This document shows, piece after piece, positions 1 through 11,061 of a DNA stretch of 64,000 nt. How positions within the stretch are numbered: position 1 is the stretch's first letter; each line of letters opens with the position of its first letter. Origin of the DNA: Arthrinium phaeospermum (lineage: Eukaryota; Ascomycota; Sordariomycetes; Amphisphaeriales; Apiosporaceae); assembly GCA_006503535.1 (NCBI GenBank), contig QYRS01000006.1, positions 3,100,001-3,164,000 of the forward strand, in the 5' to 3' direction. Under the pieces are notes generated by a model, which was not told the DNA's origin, made no database searches, and was given only the letters and a program-made list of their open reading frames with translations. The position numbers and the translations under genes were made by a program.

Positions 1-2652
1 AAGAAGAAGTCTACAAGCGTCCAATTCGAAGCACAGTACATGAGTACAATGAGCTTGGAAATTCATGTCAATACGAGAGGGAAGCTAGTGCCCAATCCAG
101 AAGAGGACGAGGTCCAGTGTATATTCTGGTGTTCCAAGTCAGATGAATACCTCAATGCCGATGATCCTGACTCATCGGATATCCGATCTGGGATTATTGT
201 TTCATCCGAAGACGGTATCATGGTCGAGAGGATACGGCGGCAGACGACTGCCGAAATCTACGAGGAGAGCTCAGAACTGGACTTGATGGTGCGAATGGTT
301 GAAATAGTCCGGACGCACGATCCCGATATTCTCACGGGCTACGAGGTTCATGGCAGCTCATGGGGGTATCTCATCGAAAGGGCCAGATTCAAGTACGACT
401 ATAACCTGTGTGACGAGTTTTCGCGTATGAAGGTCCAGTCCTTTGGCAGGTTTGGTAAAGAAGCCGACCGCTGGGGGTTCAATACGACATCAACCATCAG
501 GGTCACAGGCAGGCACATGATCAATGTCTGGCGCGCCATGCGTGGCGAGCTCAACCTCTTGCAGTACACCATGGAGAACGTGGTATGGCACTTGCTCCAC
601 CGTCGAATTCCGCACTACAACTGGAGGACTTTATCAGACTGGTACATCAACCACAGGCCGCGCGACCTGGCCAAGCTCCTTCGCTACTACTTAACTCGGA
701 CGAGACTTGATATCGAGATCCTGGAGGCCAATGAACTGGTTCCGCGGACAAGCGAGCAGGCCCGTCTTCTTGGCGTGGACTTCTTCTCCGTTTTCTCACG
801 AGGTTCGCAGTTCAAGGTGGAATCCATCATGTTCCGCATTGCCAAACCGGAGAACTTCATGCTAGTCTCCCCAGATAGAAGGCAGGTTGGCGGTCAAAAC
901 GCCCTCGAGTGTCTTCCTCTGGTCATGGAGCCGCGGAGTGCGTTCTACAATAGCCCGCTCTTGGTTTTGGACTTTCAGAGTCTGTATCCAAGTGTGATGA
1001 TTGCGTACAACTATTGCTATTCGACCTTTCTTGGCCGCATCAACAATTGGCGAGGCGGTGCTAGCAAGATGGGATTTGCAGACTATAAGAGACAAGATCG
1101 GCTTCTAGAGCTGCTGAAGGATCATGTCAATATCGCCCCTAACGGCATGATGTACAGCAAGGCTGAGGTCAGGAAGTCACTGCTGGCAAAGATGTTGACC
1201 GAAATCCTCGAGACTCGCGTCATGGTCAAAAGTGGCATGAAGCAAGACAAGGCCGACAAGACACTACAGCAACTCCTGAACAACCGACAGCTGGCTCTGA
1301 AGCTTCTTGCCAATGTTACGTATGGATACACCTCTGCCTCATTCTCTGGTCGTATGCCTTGCTCGGAGATCGCCGACAGTATCGTACAGACCGGGCGAGA
1401 GACTCTGGAGCGCGCCATTGCCCTGATTCATTCCGTTGGGAAGTGGAATGCCGAGGTGGTCTATGGCGACACCGACTCGCTCTTTATTTACCTCCCAGGT
1501 CGGACCAAGGACCAGGCTTTCGATATTGGCGAGGAGATTGCAAAGACCATCACCGACATGAACCCTCGGCCGATCAAGCTCAAGTTCGAGAAGGTGTACC
1601 ATCCCTGCCTACTGATGGCCAAGAAGCGATACGTGGGATACAAGTATGAGTCGCGCGACCAGGTCAAGCCCGACTTCGACGCCAAGGGTATCGAGACGGT
1701 CCGCCGCGACGGCACCCCGGCGGAGCAGATGATCGAAGAGAAGGCGCTGAAGATCCTGTTCGAGACGGCGGACCTGAGCCAGGTCAAGGAGTACTTCCAG
1801 GCGCAGTGCCGCAAGATCATGCACGGCAACGTCTCGATCCAGGACTTCTGCTTCGCCCGCGAGGTGAAGCTGGGCACGTACAGCGACCGGGGCCCGCCGC
1901 CGCCGGGGGCCCTCATCTCGACCAAGAAGATGCTCGAGGACGCGCGCGCCGAGCCCCAGTACGGCGAGCGCGTCCCCTACGTCGTCGTCACGGGCGCGCC
2001 CGGCGCCCGCCTCATCGACCGCTGCGTCGCGCCCGAGGACCTGCTGAGCGGAATCCACGCCCACCTCAGCCTCGACGCCGAGTACTACATCGCCAAGAAC
2101 CTGATCCCGCCGCTCGAGCGCATTTTTAATTTGGTCGGCGCCAACGTCCGCGCCTGGTACGACGAGATGCCCAAGGTGCAGCGCGTGCGTCGGGTCGATA
2201 CGAGCGCCAGTGGGGGTCTGCTCCGCAAGGCGACGCTCGAGTCGTATATGCAGGCGGCTTCTTGTCTTGCGTGCGGCGCCAAGACGACCAATAGCACCAC
2301 CTCCAAGAAGAACAGGTTTAATAACCACGGAGGTGGCGGCGGCGACCCCTCCACCACCATCTCCGCGCTCTGCGTACGCTGCCAAGGCCGCCGGCACGCC
2401 CCGGCCTCGATCCTGAAGCTCCAGGTCCAGCTCGCGGCCGAGGAGCGCAAGCTGGCCGACGTCCAGAAGCTGTGCCGCAGCTGCGCGGGGCTGTCGCCGC
2501 TCGACGAGGTGCCCTGCGACAGCAAGGACTGCCCCGTCTTCTACACGCGCATGAAGCAGGCGGCGCGGTACCGCACCGAGCGGGGGCTCGTGGGGCCTGT
2601 GGTGCAGGCGCTTGTGGATGAGGTGGAGAGGCGGGATTTGCTGGAGTGGTGA
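1..2652 (+). CDS. REV3: DNA polymerase zeta catalytic subunit Rev3, 3' part (5' end outside window)
   Basis: Translesion DNA polymerase of family B; with Rev7 it extends primers past DNA lesions in the nucleus. The reading frame is open from base 1, so the N-terminal part lies upstream; 883 C-terminal residues are visible without an intron. Exonuclease-like and palm regions come first. Motif A (DFQSLYPSVMIAYNY) lies near base 970, motif B with the KLLANVTYGY core near 1300, and motif C (YGDTDSLFIY) near 1465, all with the catalytic aspartates. The C-terminus carries two cysteine clusters: CLACG...CVRC (about 2265-2390) and CRSC...CDSKDC (about 2476-2535). In the family the second one holds a 4Fe-4S cluster and binds the Pol31/Pol32 accessory subunits. 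The gene ends ELLEW-like at a TGA and converges on APN2. Codon third positions become strongly GC-rich after about 1650. Identification is firm. Confidence 0.96.
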   Translation, partial: KKKSTSVQFEAQYMSTMSLEIHVNTRGKLVPNPEEDEVQCIFWCSKSDEYLNADDPDSSDIRSGIIVSSEDGIMVERIRRQTTAEIYEESSELDLMVRMVEIVRTHDPDILTGYEVHGSSWGYLIERARFKYDYNLCDEFSRMKVQSFGRFGKEADRWGFNTTSTIRVTGRHMINVWRAMRGELNLLQYTMENVVWHLLHRRIPHYNWRTLSDWYINHRPRDLAKLLRYYLTRTRLDIEILEANELVPRTSEQARLLGVDFFSVFSRGSQFKVESIMFRIAKPENFMLVSPDRRQVGGQNALECLPLVMEPRSAFYNSPLLVLDFQSLYPSVMIAYNYCYSTFLGRINNWRGGASKMGFADYKRQDRLLELLKDHVNIAPNGMMYSKAEVRKSLLAKMLTEILETRVMVKSGMKQDKADKTLQQLLNNRQLALKLLANVTYGYTSASFSGRMPCSEIADSIVQTGRETLERAIALIHSVGKWNAEVVYGDTDSLFIYLPGRTKDQAFDIGEEIAKTITDMNPRPIKLKFEKVYHPCLLMAKKRYVGYKYESRDQVKPDFDAKGIETVRRDGTPAEQMIEEKALKILFETADLSQVKEYFQAQCRKIMHGNVSIQDFCFAREVKLGTYSDRGPPPPGALISTKKMLEDARAEPQYGERVPYVVVTGAPGARLIDRCVAPEDLLSGIHAHLSLDAEYYIAKNLIPPLERIFNLVGANVRAWYDEMPKVQRVRRVDTSASGGLLRKATLESYMQAASCLACGAKTTNSTTSKKNRFNNHGGGGGDPSTTISALCVRCQGRRHAPASILKLQVQLAAEERKLADVQKLCRSCAGLSPLDEVPCDSKDCPVFYTRMKQAARYRTERGLVGPVVQALVDEVERRDLLEW

Positions 2653-3515
2653 GGGAAGAAGGAAAAGGAAAGTAAGGGTGAGGGGGGATTTGTTTGGAAT
2701 CGCTACTTGGTGCTTACGGGCAAATTGCCTTGGGTGCAATGGAGATGAGACGACGACACGTGATAATGGTTGATAGACAGGGTGGTTTGGATACCCAGGA
2801 GTCCTTGTATGTGTTTAGGTACAGCCTGCTGCTGGTTTCGTCTTGGTATCACCAGGTACAAGATGACCTTCGAAGAGCGTTATAGAACTGTGTTGGATAT
2901 ATTTTAGGCAGTGGTAATATGCATTCACGGGGTCGAGGCATTTCCGATATATTATTTCGTCTATCGCGTTTCGGCAACCGCTCGTCCTAGTAATTGCAAT
3001 GACATGATATCTCTTGATTAGCTCTAGCTGGGTATCGTGAGGCGCTACTTGAGATCATCTGCTTGCGTACTCAAGTTCATTTCCTCAATGAGCAAAGGTT
3101 GGTTGACAAGCCCCCAGTGATCTACTGGCGGGAAACCTCCACGATCGCCAACAAGTCAGAGGCGTTGGTCTATGGTTCCGTTGACCGGTGTTGGTCCACT
3201 AGAGTTTGTACAACGATACAAGGCCATGACCCCCTGGTGGCGACGTGGAAAAAGTGTCCAATACGCACACGACATACGAGCTGCTTGCTCATCGGCCATC
3301 ATGCCCCTGGTCACATAACTCGTCGTGACTGCAAACGGTCCAGTCAAGCTGTATTGCGCATCCTCTCCAGATACAGCACGATGCTGACCGACTGTACTCC
3401 TCTCCAGGCTTTGTTCCTCTTTGATAGGGAGGGATCAAATGATAAGGGAGGCAACCTGCTACAGGCCCATAGATGATCCGATTGTGTTGACTGATACTGA
3501 CATGCCTCTGACGAC
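2653..3515. other. Intergenic, REV3/APN2 convergent 3' flanks
   Basis: About 860 bp between the REV3 stop and the APN2 stop. It must hold both 3' UTRs. Short open frames on both strands show no recognisable domain and overlap one another. No MAT HMG-box or alpha-box gene is visible here, although this is the side of APN2 where mating-type genes often sit. Confidence 0.6.
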
Positions 3516-5562
3516 TCACCCAGCTGAATTACTACTGGTCCAGTCGCTGCTCCAGATAAAGGTCCCACAGCGCCATTCTGTATTCTTCTCCTTCTGGCCC
3601 GAAGGACCGATAGGCCTGGAGCAGATGTAGAAAGACCGGCCGCAGTTGACGCCAGGCTTCTTCGTCACCAGGCTAATGCAATCCTCGCCGTGCTCGCACT
3701 TCGGAACCACGCGCTTGCCGAGCAGCTTGGACCAAGATTCTTTCGATTCGATCGGGTCAATGAATTTCGCCGGGCTCGCTGGTGGCTGCATCTCCTGATC
3801 AGCTTGTGTAGCACCATTAGTTGTTACTTGGGCGTTTGTGGCGGCTGGGTCGCTGGGAGTATCAGTACTTTCGTCCAGGTCGGGAGGGTTAACATTATTA
3901 TCCCCTGAGCCAGGAGGTTGATCGGTAGTGCTCGTGGCCTTGGGCTTGAAGAACCCCATAAGACTACTTTGGCCCTTGCCCGTGGCAATATCTTTGCCCC
4001 AGGCCGTCTTGGCCTTCTTCTGTGGTTTACTGCTGGCCGAGGCGACAGATGGTGTCCGCTTCAGACCGCCTGCTAAGCGCTTAGCTGGCGAAGCGGTTGG
4101 ATTGGACGAATCTGGCTGAGACGACTGGGGTGTGTCCTTCTCCCGAATAGGTGAAAACGGGGGCTCTGACACAGCCGTATTCTGAGTAGACGGTTCACCG
4201 GTAGAAGGGGCCGCAGAAGGCTTAGGGGTGCTTGCAGGTTTCTTGAAGAACATATCTTTGATACTCCGTCGACGGTCAAACTCGGGAATGAGTTTCGCAG
4301 ACAGGGGCAGCAGATCTTTCGCCGTCCAATCTCGAAGGCGCTGTCCGTCCTTAAACATTCCTGGGGGGTTCAGGAGATCCTTTAGGTGGACGTCTTTGCC
4401 ATCAACCTGGACTACGTCGCTCAGGGTGGCGAACACGGGACAGTGATCTGAGCCCATGAGACCCTCTTGGATGTTTGAATCCTCAACCCAGGACTTCATA
4501 TTGTCGCTGCAAAGAACATAATCAATGCGGCTGCCGAAGTTGCCAGGTCTGCAGTTCTTCTTGGTTTCCCAACAGGTGTACATGCCCTCTCGTGTCGGAT
4601 GAAAGAGCCTGCCAAGATCCCAAAGGACTGGTTCTTCTCGACCCTCGTCCCTTTCTCCAAAAACCTCTCCCTCGAAAACGAGGTGGTTGAAAAAGCGACG
4701 TGATGGTGTCGAGAAGAACTCCTGTGTCGTCAAGTCTTCCTTCCGTAGTTGTTCAGCGAAACCCGCGGTGTCGGCACCAGATCTAACGATGTTTAGATCC
4801 CCTGTGAGGATTACTCTCTTGCCCATCGCAACGAGGTTGCGAATTCGCACATCGAGAGCCTCATGGTAGCCGGCCCTGAAGTCATTCCGACTCTCGTCTC
4901 GAGTGGCCGGACTGTACGTCCCAATGAGAACAAAGGCCGGGAATTCCAGGATGACGCAGCGACCTTCGCAGTCGAGCGTGGCGTCGTCGACAATGCCGCT
5001 CAATTGGCCTGGGCGAGGATACCCGCCGATCTGCTGGTCCTCGGGAAGCTCGCTGAACTTGGTGGTGGAGTTTGGCGGACACAGAACGCCCGTGATGCCC
5101 TCTTCGGCGCGGATAGGCGCGCATACCGAGTTGCGCGTGTAAATGACCACGCCTGAGTAGCCCTTCTTGTGCTTGGGAAGACTGAAGAAAACGTCCCAGC
5201 CGGGCACGAGGACCATGTCATCCTGAAGATCCTTTCGCTGGATCTTGGTCTCCTGCATCACTACAATGTCGGCCTGTAGAATACCAAACATGTGCTGTCG
5301 ACTTTGTTAGTTAATGCCGAGACAGGAGCCAAGTAAGTGCCAATTACCTCGAACGTGCGGTTCTCTCTCCATGGCTGATACCCAAATGGGTTTCTATCCT
5401 ATGGTCAGGTATGATCACCCTCAATGAGATCCGACAACATCATGACTATCTTACCTGATGCCGTTCACTGCCGTAAATGCGTATTAGTAGCCAATTCCTC
5501 GTAGAATACATATTGAGAGTAGGCCTATGCTTACCGTTCCATGAAGTGATACGGATCCCCAT
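3516..5562 (-). CDS. APN2: AP endonuclease 2 (Apn2/APE2), DNA repair
   Basis: Class II apurinic/apyrimidinic endonuclease with 3'-phosphodiesterase activity, for nuclear base-excision repair. Four exons fit GT-AG rules and phase: 5535-5562, 5455-5467 (13 nt), 5348-5393 and 3516-5294, giving 621 residues. The N-terminus reads MGIRITSWNVNGIRNPFGYQ, the conserved start of the exonuclease III fold. QETK, the TGDLNI motif and the terminal GSDHCPV motif carry the metal and catalytic residues. Near residue 470 the sequence QSSLMGFF is a canonical PCNA-interacting (PIP) box, and a second PIP-like SIKDMFF precedes it. The C-terminus is a GRF-type zinc finger (C-x-H ... CGRSFYIC ... WRCGTFIW). The gene is divergent from COX13 and convergent with REV3. 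APN2 and COX13 are the usual flanking markers of the mating-type locus in Pezizomycotina. Confidence 0.95.
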
Positions 5563-6155
5563 ATTGTCGTGTGATTCTGTCTTGTTGAGGTGTTGGTTGT
5601 CCTATGCATGGGCGATGTATTTATAGAAAGTAGGCGTGTCCACGTCCAGATAGATATCTTATAAAAGACTGGCGTCGCAAGAGGACTCCCTTACACAAGC
5701 AATGAGCGGACAATTTCCCAAGTATCTCATGGGAATATTGAGAGAATAGACCGCATAATTGACTACTATTCCAAGTCCATAACAGGTGGGGGTATCTCTT
5801 CTCAATCCAGTTTTGAGATAATTCACGTTGGCGATGCGATGCACATTCACCCAGAGCTGCAGGTGGCAGTCAATCAATGATGCAACTGCGTCACAGCTGG
5901 AACACCAAAACGACGCGGGTTCAGCTGACCGGGACCCAGTGAGCGGTACTTTACGGAAGTACCGATTTTGGTCTTTTCTGCCTCAGGCAGCACAAAGCCT
6001 TACCGGTTGGCCCAAGCTTTTTGCGACAACCGAGCTTTGAGGTCATTCGAGAGTGCCAATATCGAACCACTTCAATTGCTACCACTTGCAAACCCTCAAC
6101 AGCCATATCGCAGAAACTCTCCACTCCCCAATTGATCCACGACCACGATCTAAAA
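5563..6155. promoter_or_regulatory. Shared divergent APN2/COX13 promoter region
   Basis: About 590 bp separate the two start codons, so both promoters and both 5' UTRs must fit here. I see no unmistakable TATA box or long repeat. The stretch just upstream of COX13 (6060-6155) is C/A-rich, as is usual for fungal 5' UTRs. Confidence 0.5.
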
Positions 6156-6829
6156 ATGTTCGCCCAACGCCAGATCTTCCAGGCGGCTCCCCGCCTGTCC
6201 GCCCAGCTGCGCAACACCGCCTTCCGCGGCAACGTCCAGCGCCGTCTGGCCTCGACCGAGAACGCCTTCGTCAAGGAGCGTGAGGCCGTCAAGGAGCACG
6301 CCGCCGCCACTACTGGTGCGTACACGACTTCGGCTTATTCGGCCCTTTCCCGCACTTCCCTTAACCCCCATATCGACCGCATATGCTAACCTTCTCCCTG
6401 CGCTACAGAGCTCTGGCGCAAGATCTCCATCTTGTAAGCCTTGACTGATTGACTCACACCCCTCCCTTCCTTTCCGCCGGATGAATCGCCAATTGATGGA
6501 GCGGACTCCCGCCCAATTGACGAGGCAGCCCTTCGCCGGCCATACAACCACAGCATCGAAATGCGGATGAAACAAAGAAGTGCCAAATTGCTGACCAAGG
6601 AATTTGCTGATATAGTGGTGTCATCCCCTGCATCGTCCTCGCCGGCGTCAACGCCTACAACCTGTGGTCCGAGCATTGGGAGCACTGGAGCCACCAGCCC
6701 CCGCTGGAGGAGCGCGTCGAGTACCCCTACCAGAACATCCGCACCAAGAACTTCCCCTGGAGCGACGGCGACAAGACTCTGTTCTGGAACAAGTCCGTCA
6801 ACTACCACAACAAGGACAAGACCGCATAA
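6156..6829 (+). CDS. COX13: Cytochrome c oxidase subunit VIa (Cox13)
   Basis: Nuclear-encoded subunit of mitochondrial complex IV. Three exons (6156-6315, 6409-6433, 6616-6829) give 132 residues, near the yeast length of 129. The N-terminus (MFAQRQIFQAAPRLSAQLRN) is a basic, acid-free mitochondrial presequence. The middle exon is only 25 nt and encodes ELWRKISI. The last exon encodes the single membrane helix (GVIPCIVLAGVNAYNLW) and the family signature around EHWEHW, YPYQNIRTKNFPW and LFWN. The start is the first ATG in frame with the presequence. Its head-to-head arrangement with APN2 is conserved around fungal mating-type loci. Confidence 0.95.
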
Positions 6830-7891
6830 ATCAGCTCTCTTTTTATTCGTCCGGTATACTCGGTCCCTCTCGAGGAAGGATGGCGTGATAGTGGCATAGC
6901 AGATGTCCAGGGGAGAAAGGGGGAAGGAGAGCGAGGGGAGACGGGATATCGCGACCTATCCGAAGACTAAAGACAAGCAAATCCAGCAAAATAGAGCGAT
7001 GGAAACACGATGATCACTGGTGGTGTAGACCTGGGGATCCTGAACGGCCGCCCGGCAGAAATTACATGGCCAGAACTGGCACCTTGTGTGTGATACCTGT
7101 AGATATCTCTTTCCTTTTGTCACAGGCAGTGAATTGATTCGAAGCCGCGAGATCTTGAATAGGACGGGACCTTGAGTGCTGTAGTCGATCAACGCCGTAG
7201 ACTGATGTGCCGGACAATCGTAATAACCCATATACGATCTGTTGATACAGCGGTTCGGTGCGGGCGGCCATATGTCATTGTGACGTTTGATATAGCTGCG
7301 AGTCGAGAATACACCGTTGGCCATAAGACAAACAAAAACTCACGTATAATTGCTTATTTCTGAGTTGTCCTTGTTTCGTGATACAACTTGGAAGCGATTT
7401 CAAACCCAATTCCTAACTACTCTGCAAGCACAAGTATTACGGCCCCTTTACTTGACTGCGGTCTCACCCATTACAACAGTTGCTGCCGCCGTCTTTAAAG
7501 GCAAGAATTTGTAACCAGTGTCGTCTTGTATATTGTGTGTATTCCCCTGTCCCAATTCATCTATAAGAAGCCACATGACAAACAACGTCATCCTGGATGC
7601 CAGGCAGAGAAGACAGACGACTTGCTTGCGCGTATGCTTGCAGCAGCATTAACCGCAGCATCGCTGTGACTAATTCAACGAGAAATGATAATTGCCAGCC
7701 TCCCCCTAATGGTATATATGTATATCCGCATACCCCCCATGGCCCCTATTGATCTTTCTTGATTCAACGGATTGCCAATAGTAAGGGTAATAACAAACCA
7801 AGCCCAACGAACCCCTGAACACCTTGACAATGCAAACTCGACGGGCCGAAAAAAAAACGGAATCCTACTAATGATCAAGAGAACCAATTAG
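6830..7891. other. Intergenic, convergent 3' flanks of COX13 and SMP-domain gene
   Basis: About 1.06 kb between two convergent stop codons. Short overlapping frames only; no domain, RNA gene or repeat recognised. Confidence 0.55.
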
Positions 7892-10800
7892 CTATGAAAG
7901 AGCCATGGCCGCTGCCGCCGCCGTATCGGCCACCCTCCTCGATTTATCATCTGCTCCTACCGCCTTCTCCTCGGCCGGCTCATCCTCTTCTTCTATGTCC
8001 AACTCCCGGATCTCTTGGTTCTCCAACCAGTTCGCCCAAGCCTCTTCCTCGTCCTCGGTGTCTGGCATGATTCTCCGTTGCGGAAGTTCCGGCGGTGTCC
8101 TGGCTTTCCTGCGCTGTGGAAGATCGGGCGGCGTGCGGCCCCGCCTCTCACGTTCCGTGTGCACTTCATGCGGCTCAGCGAGCCCCTTTGGTGTTCCTGT
8201 GCTCGGACGGGAGAATCCAGAAGAGCCGCGACCTTCAGCCTCCTCGTCCGCAGCATCTTCTACCCATGCATGCTTAGGACCAACAGCCGAGATCGGCGCA
8301 TCGCCACCATGCTCATCAAACCCCTCATGCAGCGGCATCAGTGGCGATGAAGGCTGCGAGTCCGCCGGCACCTCGACAACCAAGACATTTTCATCCGTCC
8401 CACCTTCATCATCCAGATAGGCCTCCGACACGCGTCTCCGCCGGGGCAGCGGAGGAACAGGTACTGGACGACGGACATTCTTCGTTTGGTCCACACTTGT
8501 CGTACTTTGCCGGTTTGGGAGAGTGGGCGGCTGCACAGGACTGCGCTTGGGAACGGCCACTTTAGAGGACCTCCTTTCCGGACCAGGCAGAGGCGTGCCC
8601 GGTGGTGGAAGAGGCTGACCACGACCCATGGGCTGATTCAGGTCCACAGCTGGGGGGTCGGAGAGCTTTCGGCCGTCAGGCCCCTGACCGTTCCGGCTCT
8701 GAAGAGCATTCCAACCCCATCGCTTCGCCGTCGCCGCGGCGTTGGACACAGCTGCCAAGGTAGCACTTTTGCGTTCAGGCGTCCCTCCTCCATTGGTGGA
8801 GGGAGTGGGGGATGTATCTTTCCGGGCGAAGAAGTTTCGCCCAACGGAACCGCTGCTACTCTTGACCGAACCTTTGACCGACGGCGCGGGCGAACTACTT
8901 CCCGCACTGTCGATAGAGGATGCGGTATTTCTACGCCCCGTGGGTGTTAATGACTGCCCATAAGAACCGTCAACAGCCAGCGAGTCTGTAGAGGAGGCTT
9001 CGGGCTTTTCTGGCAGCGACTTGTCGCCCATTGAAGTTTGTGAGAATTTCTTTACAGGCCTTTGTTCGGGTGACGATGGTGTTGAACGAGCGGCAACGCT
9101 GGCCATGACGCGAACAGCCTCTTCCCCATCAGGACTGGCTGGGGACGGCTTGAACGTTTCTGCATTGGTAGGATCCGTACTTATAATAGGGGTCGAGGCC
9201 GAAAACGAACCTTGGCGCATAAGACGGGGAGCTTCAGCTATAGGTTGGGCGTGCTTTGCATCTAATGCCGTAGTGGACGCGGATGCTTGCTGGGAGGAAG
9301 TCGGTGGTGGCTTCATTTTGTTTGTCCTTCTGGCCCAGAAACCGTTGGGGGCCGAGTGGTCATGCGAGATGGTATGGCTCTTCTCTATCCCCGGCGTCGG
9401 TGTCACCTCGGGGGCAGCAGCCGACGAAGGCGCCCCCGTCTGTTCAATATGAGCAACTTCGTCGACGTCGCCAAGAGCCGCGGCAATTTCCTCGTAGTCT
9501 TCCGAGTGCACAACGGCATCATCTCCAGCAAATATGCCTCCCCGCCATTCCTTATGTTCTGTCTTGGAAAAGGGTATGTCATCCCAGAAAGGATGCACCA
9601 AGGTTTCCGCAAAGACCTCCTTGATGCGGTTCTCGATCTGTCGGAGAATAACGGTATATGTGATCTGTCTGGAACTGACAATAGGCTCAATGCTCATTTC
9701 TAATTTGGGCATGGTCTGGAACGAAAACCAAATCCGATTGCTCGGCGGCGGCTTGATCTTGAACAAGATGTGCCCCTCGAGTTTCTTCAATACGGCTGCG
9801 ATTTCCAGGTTGACTTCGCGCGCCTTGAAGCGAGGCCCCAAGTCAATCCTAGCCGTCGCAGCAATGCCAAGACGTGTACATCCCGTGTACTTGATGTCGG
9901 CTTCCATAACGAACTCTCCCTCGACGGTAAGATCTCTCAAGCGTGGGTTTGTGATATAGGGTGCCGCATCGCCGGTGTCCACATCCTGCAAGCTGATCCT
10001 CGTCAGGAACGACGGGCGCTTGACTCGAGACAGCTTCTTCGTGATCTTTTCCCGGATCTCGTTTTCCAGGTCGCGTGTCTTGTATATGCTCAGGAAAATG
10101 CGGCCAATCAGCGCATTCAGCCATCTAGTCTGCATATGCTCCTCAGAGGCATGTAGTCGTTGCACGAGCGAGATGATATCTTTGACATCGAAATTTTGAG
10201 GCTGCGGCGCCTTACTAGTTGCGCCAAACACATGCTCCTGGTTCTTTATCATGGAAAAGTAGAAGTCCTCTTTGGCAGAGCAGTTTTCCGAAAACAAGTA
10301 AAATGGTTTCGACATCTGTGTATCTGGGCTCACACCGATCGTAGCCTCTTTCCTCGTCAAACACAGAGCGTTCCTCTTGATGAACAGTTCGCCTTCGGGA
10401 GTAACGTCGCCTCCAGAGTATATGCTGATGTCGTGATGGGCGAGCGAAATCACATGTCGCACCTCGAGCTGCTCCTCGTCGTCGAAAAGCATCAAGTGGC
10501 CGTGTCTGAGCAAGGTGAACCCGATTAGCACAGGAGCGGGACAGGCAGTTTGGCCAGACAAAAAGAAGAGAGGCCATCTTACCTTAGCACGACGTAGAAT
10601 ACGTTCCCGGCCTTTTTAGGGCGAAGACTGGCGCCGCTGTTCGTATCAGGGCCCGGGGATTGTTTCCGGTCGAAGATGGTCTGGTACATGGCCTGGTAGA
10701 CGCTCCGGCTTGGGGCGGCAACGGTGGTTGAGCCGATGGGAGTCGAGCGCTCAATAGGCTTCGCATCGATCCCCATAGGGACGTATTCACGGCATACTGC

Positions 10801-11061
10801 AAAGTAGCCTGCCGCCGTATCCGACGCATCGGCCGGCCGCGATTTCAGCTCTTCCTTTTGCCCCTTCAAAGTCGCCTTGAGGTCGGTCGTTTCGTCGCCG
10901 GGCTGTACGATGCTGTCGGCGTCGTCGGCCCGAGTCTCTTGTGCATGGTCGCGGACGGGGAGGGTCAAGTAGGCATGCAGTAGGATCGTGGCAAGCACGA
11001 GCGGGATGAAGGTAACACCACCCAGCAGGTAGGTTAACAGGAATCCGGTCCAGCTGCCCAT
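7892..11061 (-). CDS. TEX2/Nvj2-like SMP-domain lipid-transfer protein
   Basis: Integral ER protein expected to move lipids at membrane contact sites (Nvj2 in yeast, TEX2 in animals). Two exons (10583-11061, 7892-10505) join in phase to 1030 residues. Residues about 6-30 are one hydrophobic membrane anchor (FLLTYLLGGVTFIPLVLATI). A PH-like region follows from about residue 160 (HGHLMLFDDEEQLEVRHVIS). The SMP (tubular lipid-binding) domain spans about 283-485, beginning at MQTRWLNALIGRIFLSIY and ending near HPFWDDIPF. The remaining 540 residues are low-complexity, rich in Ser, Pro and Thr, with repeated polyproline motifs and an acidic end. This C-tail is much longer than in yeast Nvj2, but long disordered tails are common in filamentous fungi. 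Family assignment is confident; the exact orthologue name is inferred. Confidence 0.87.

Noticed and set aside
1609..2739. 376-codon open frame antisense to REV3
   Set aside because: Shadow of the GC-rich third positions of REV3; Arg/Leu-rich with no domain.
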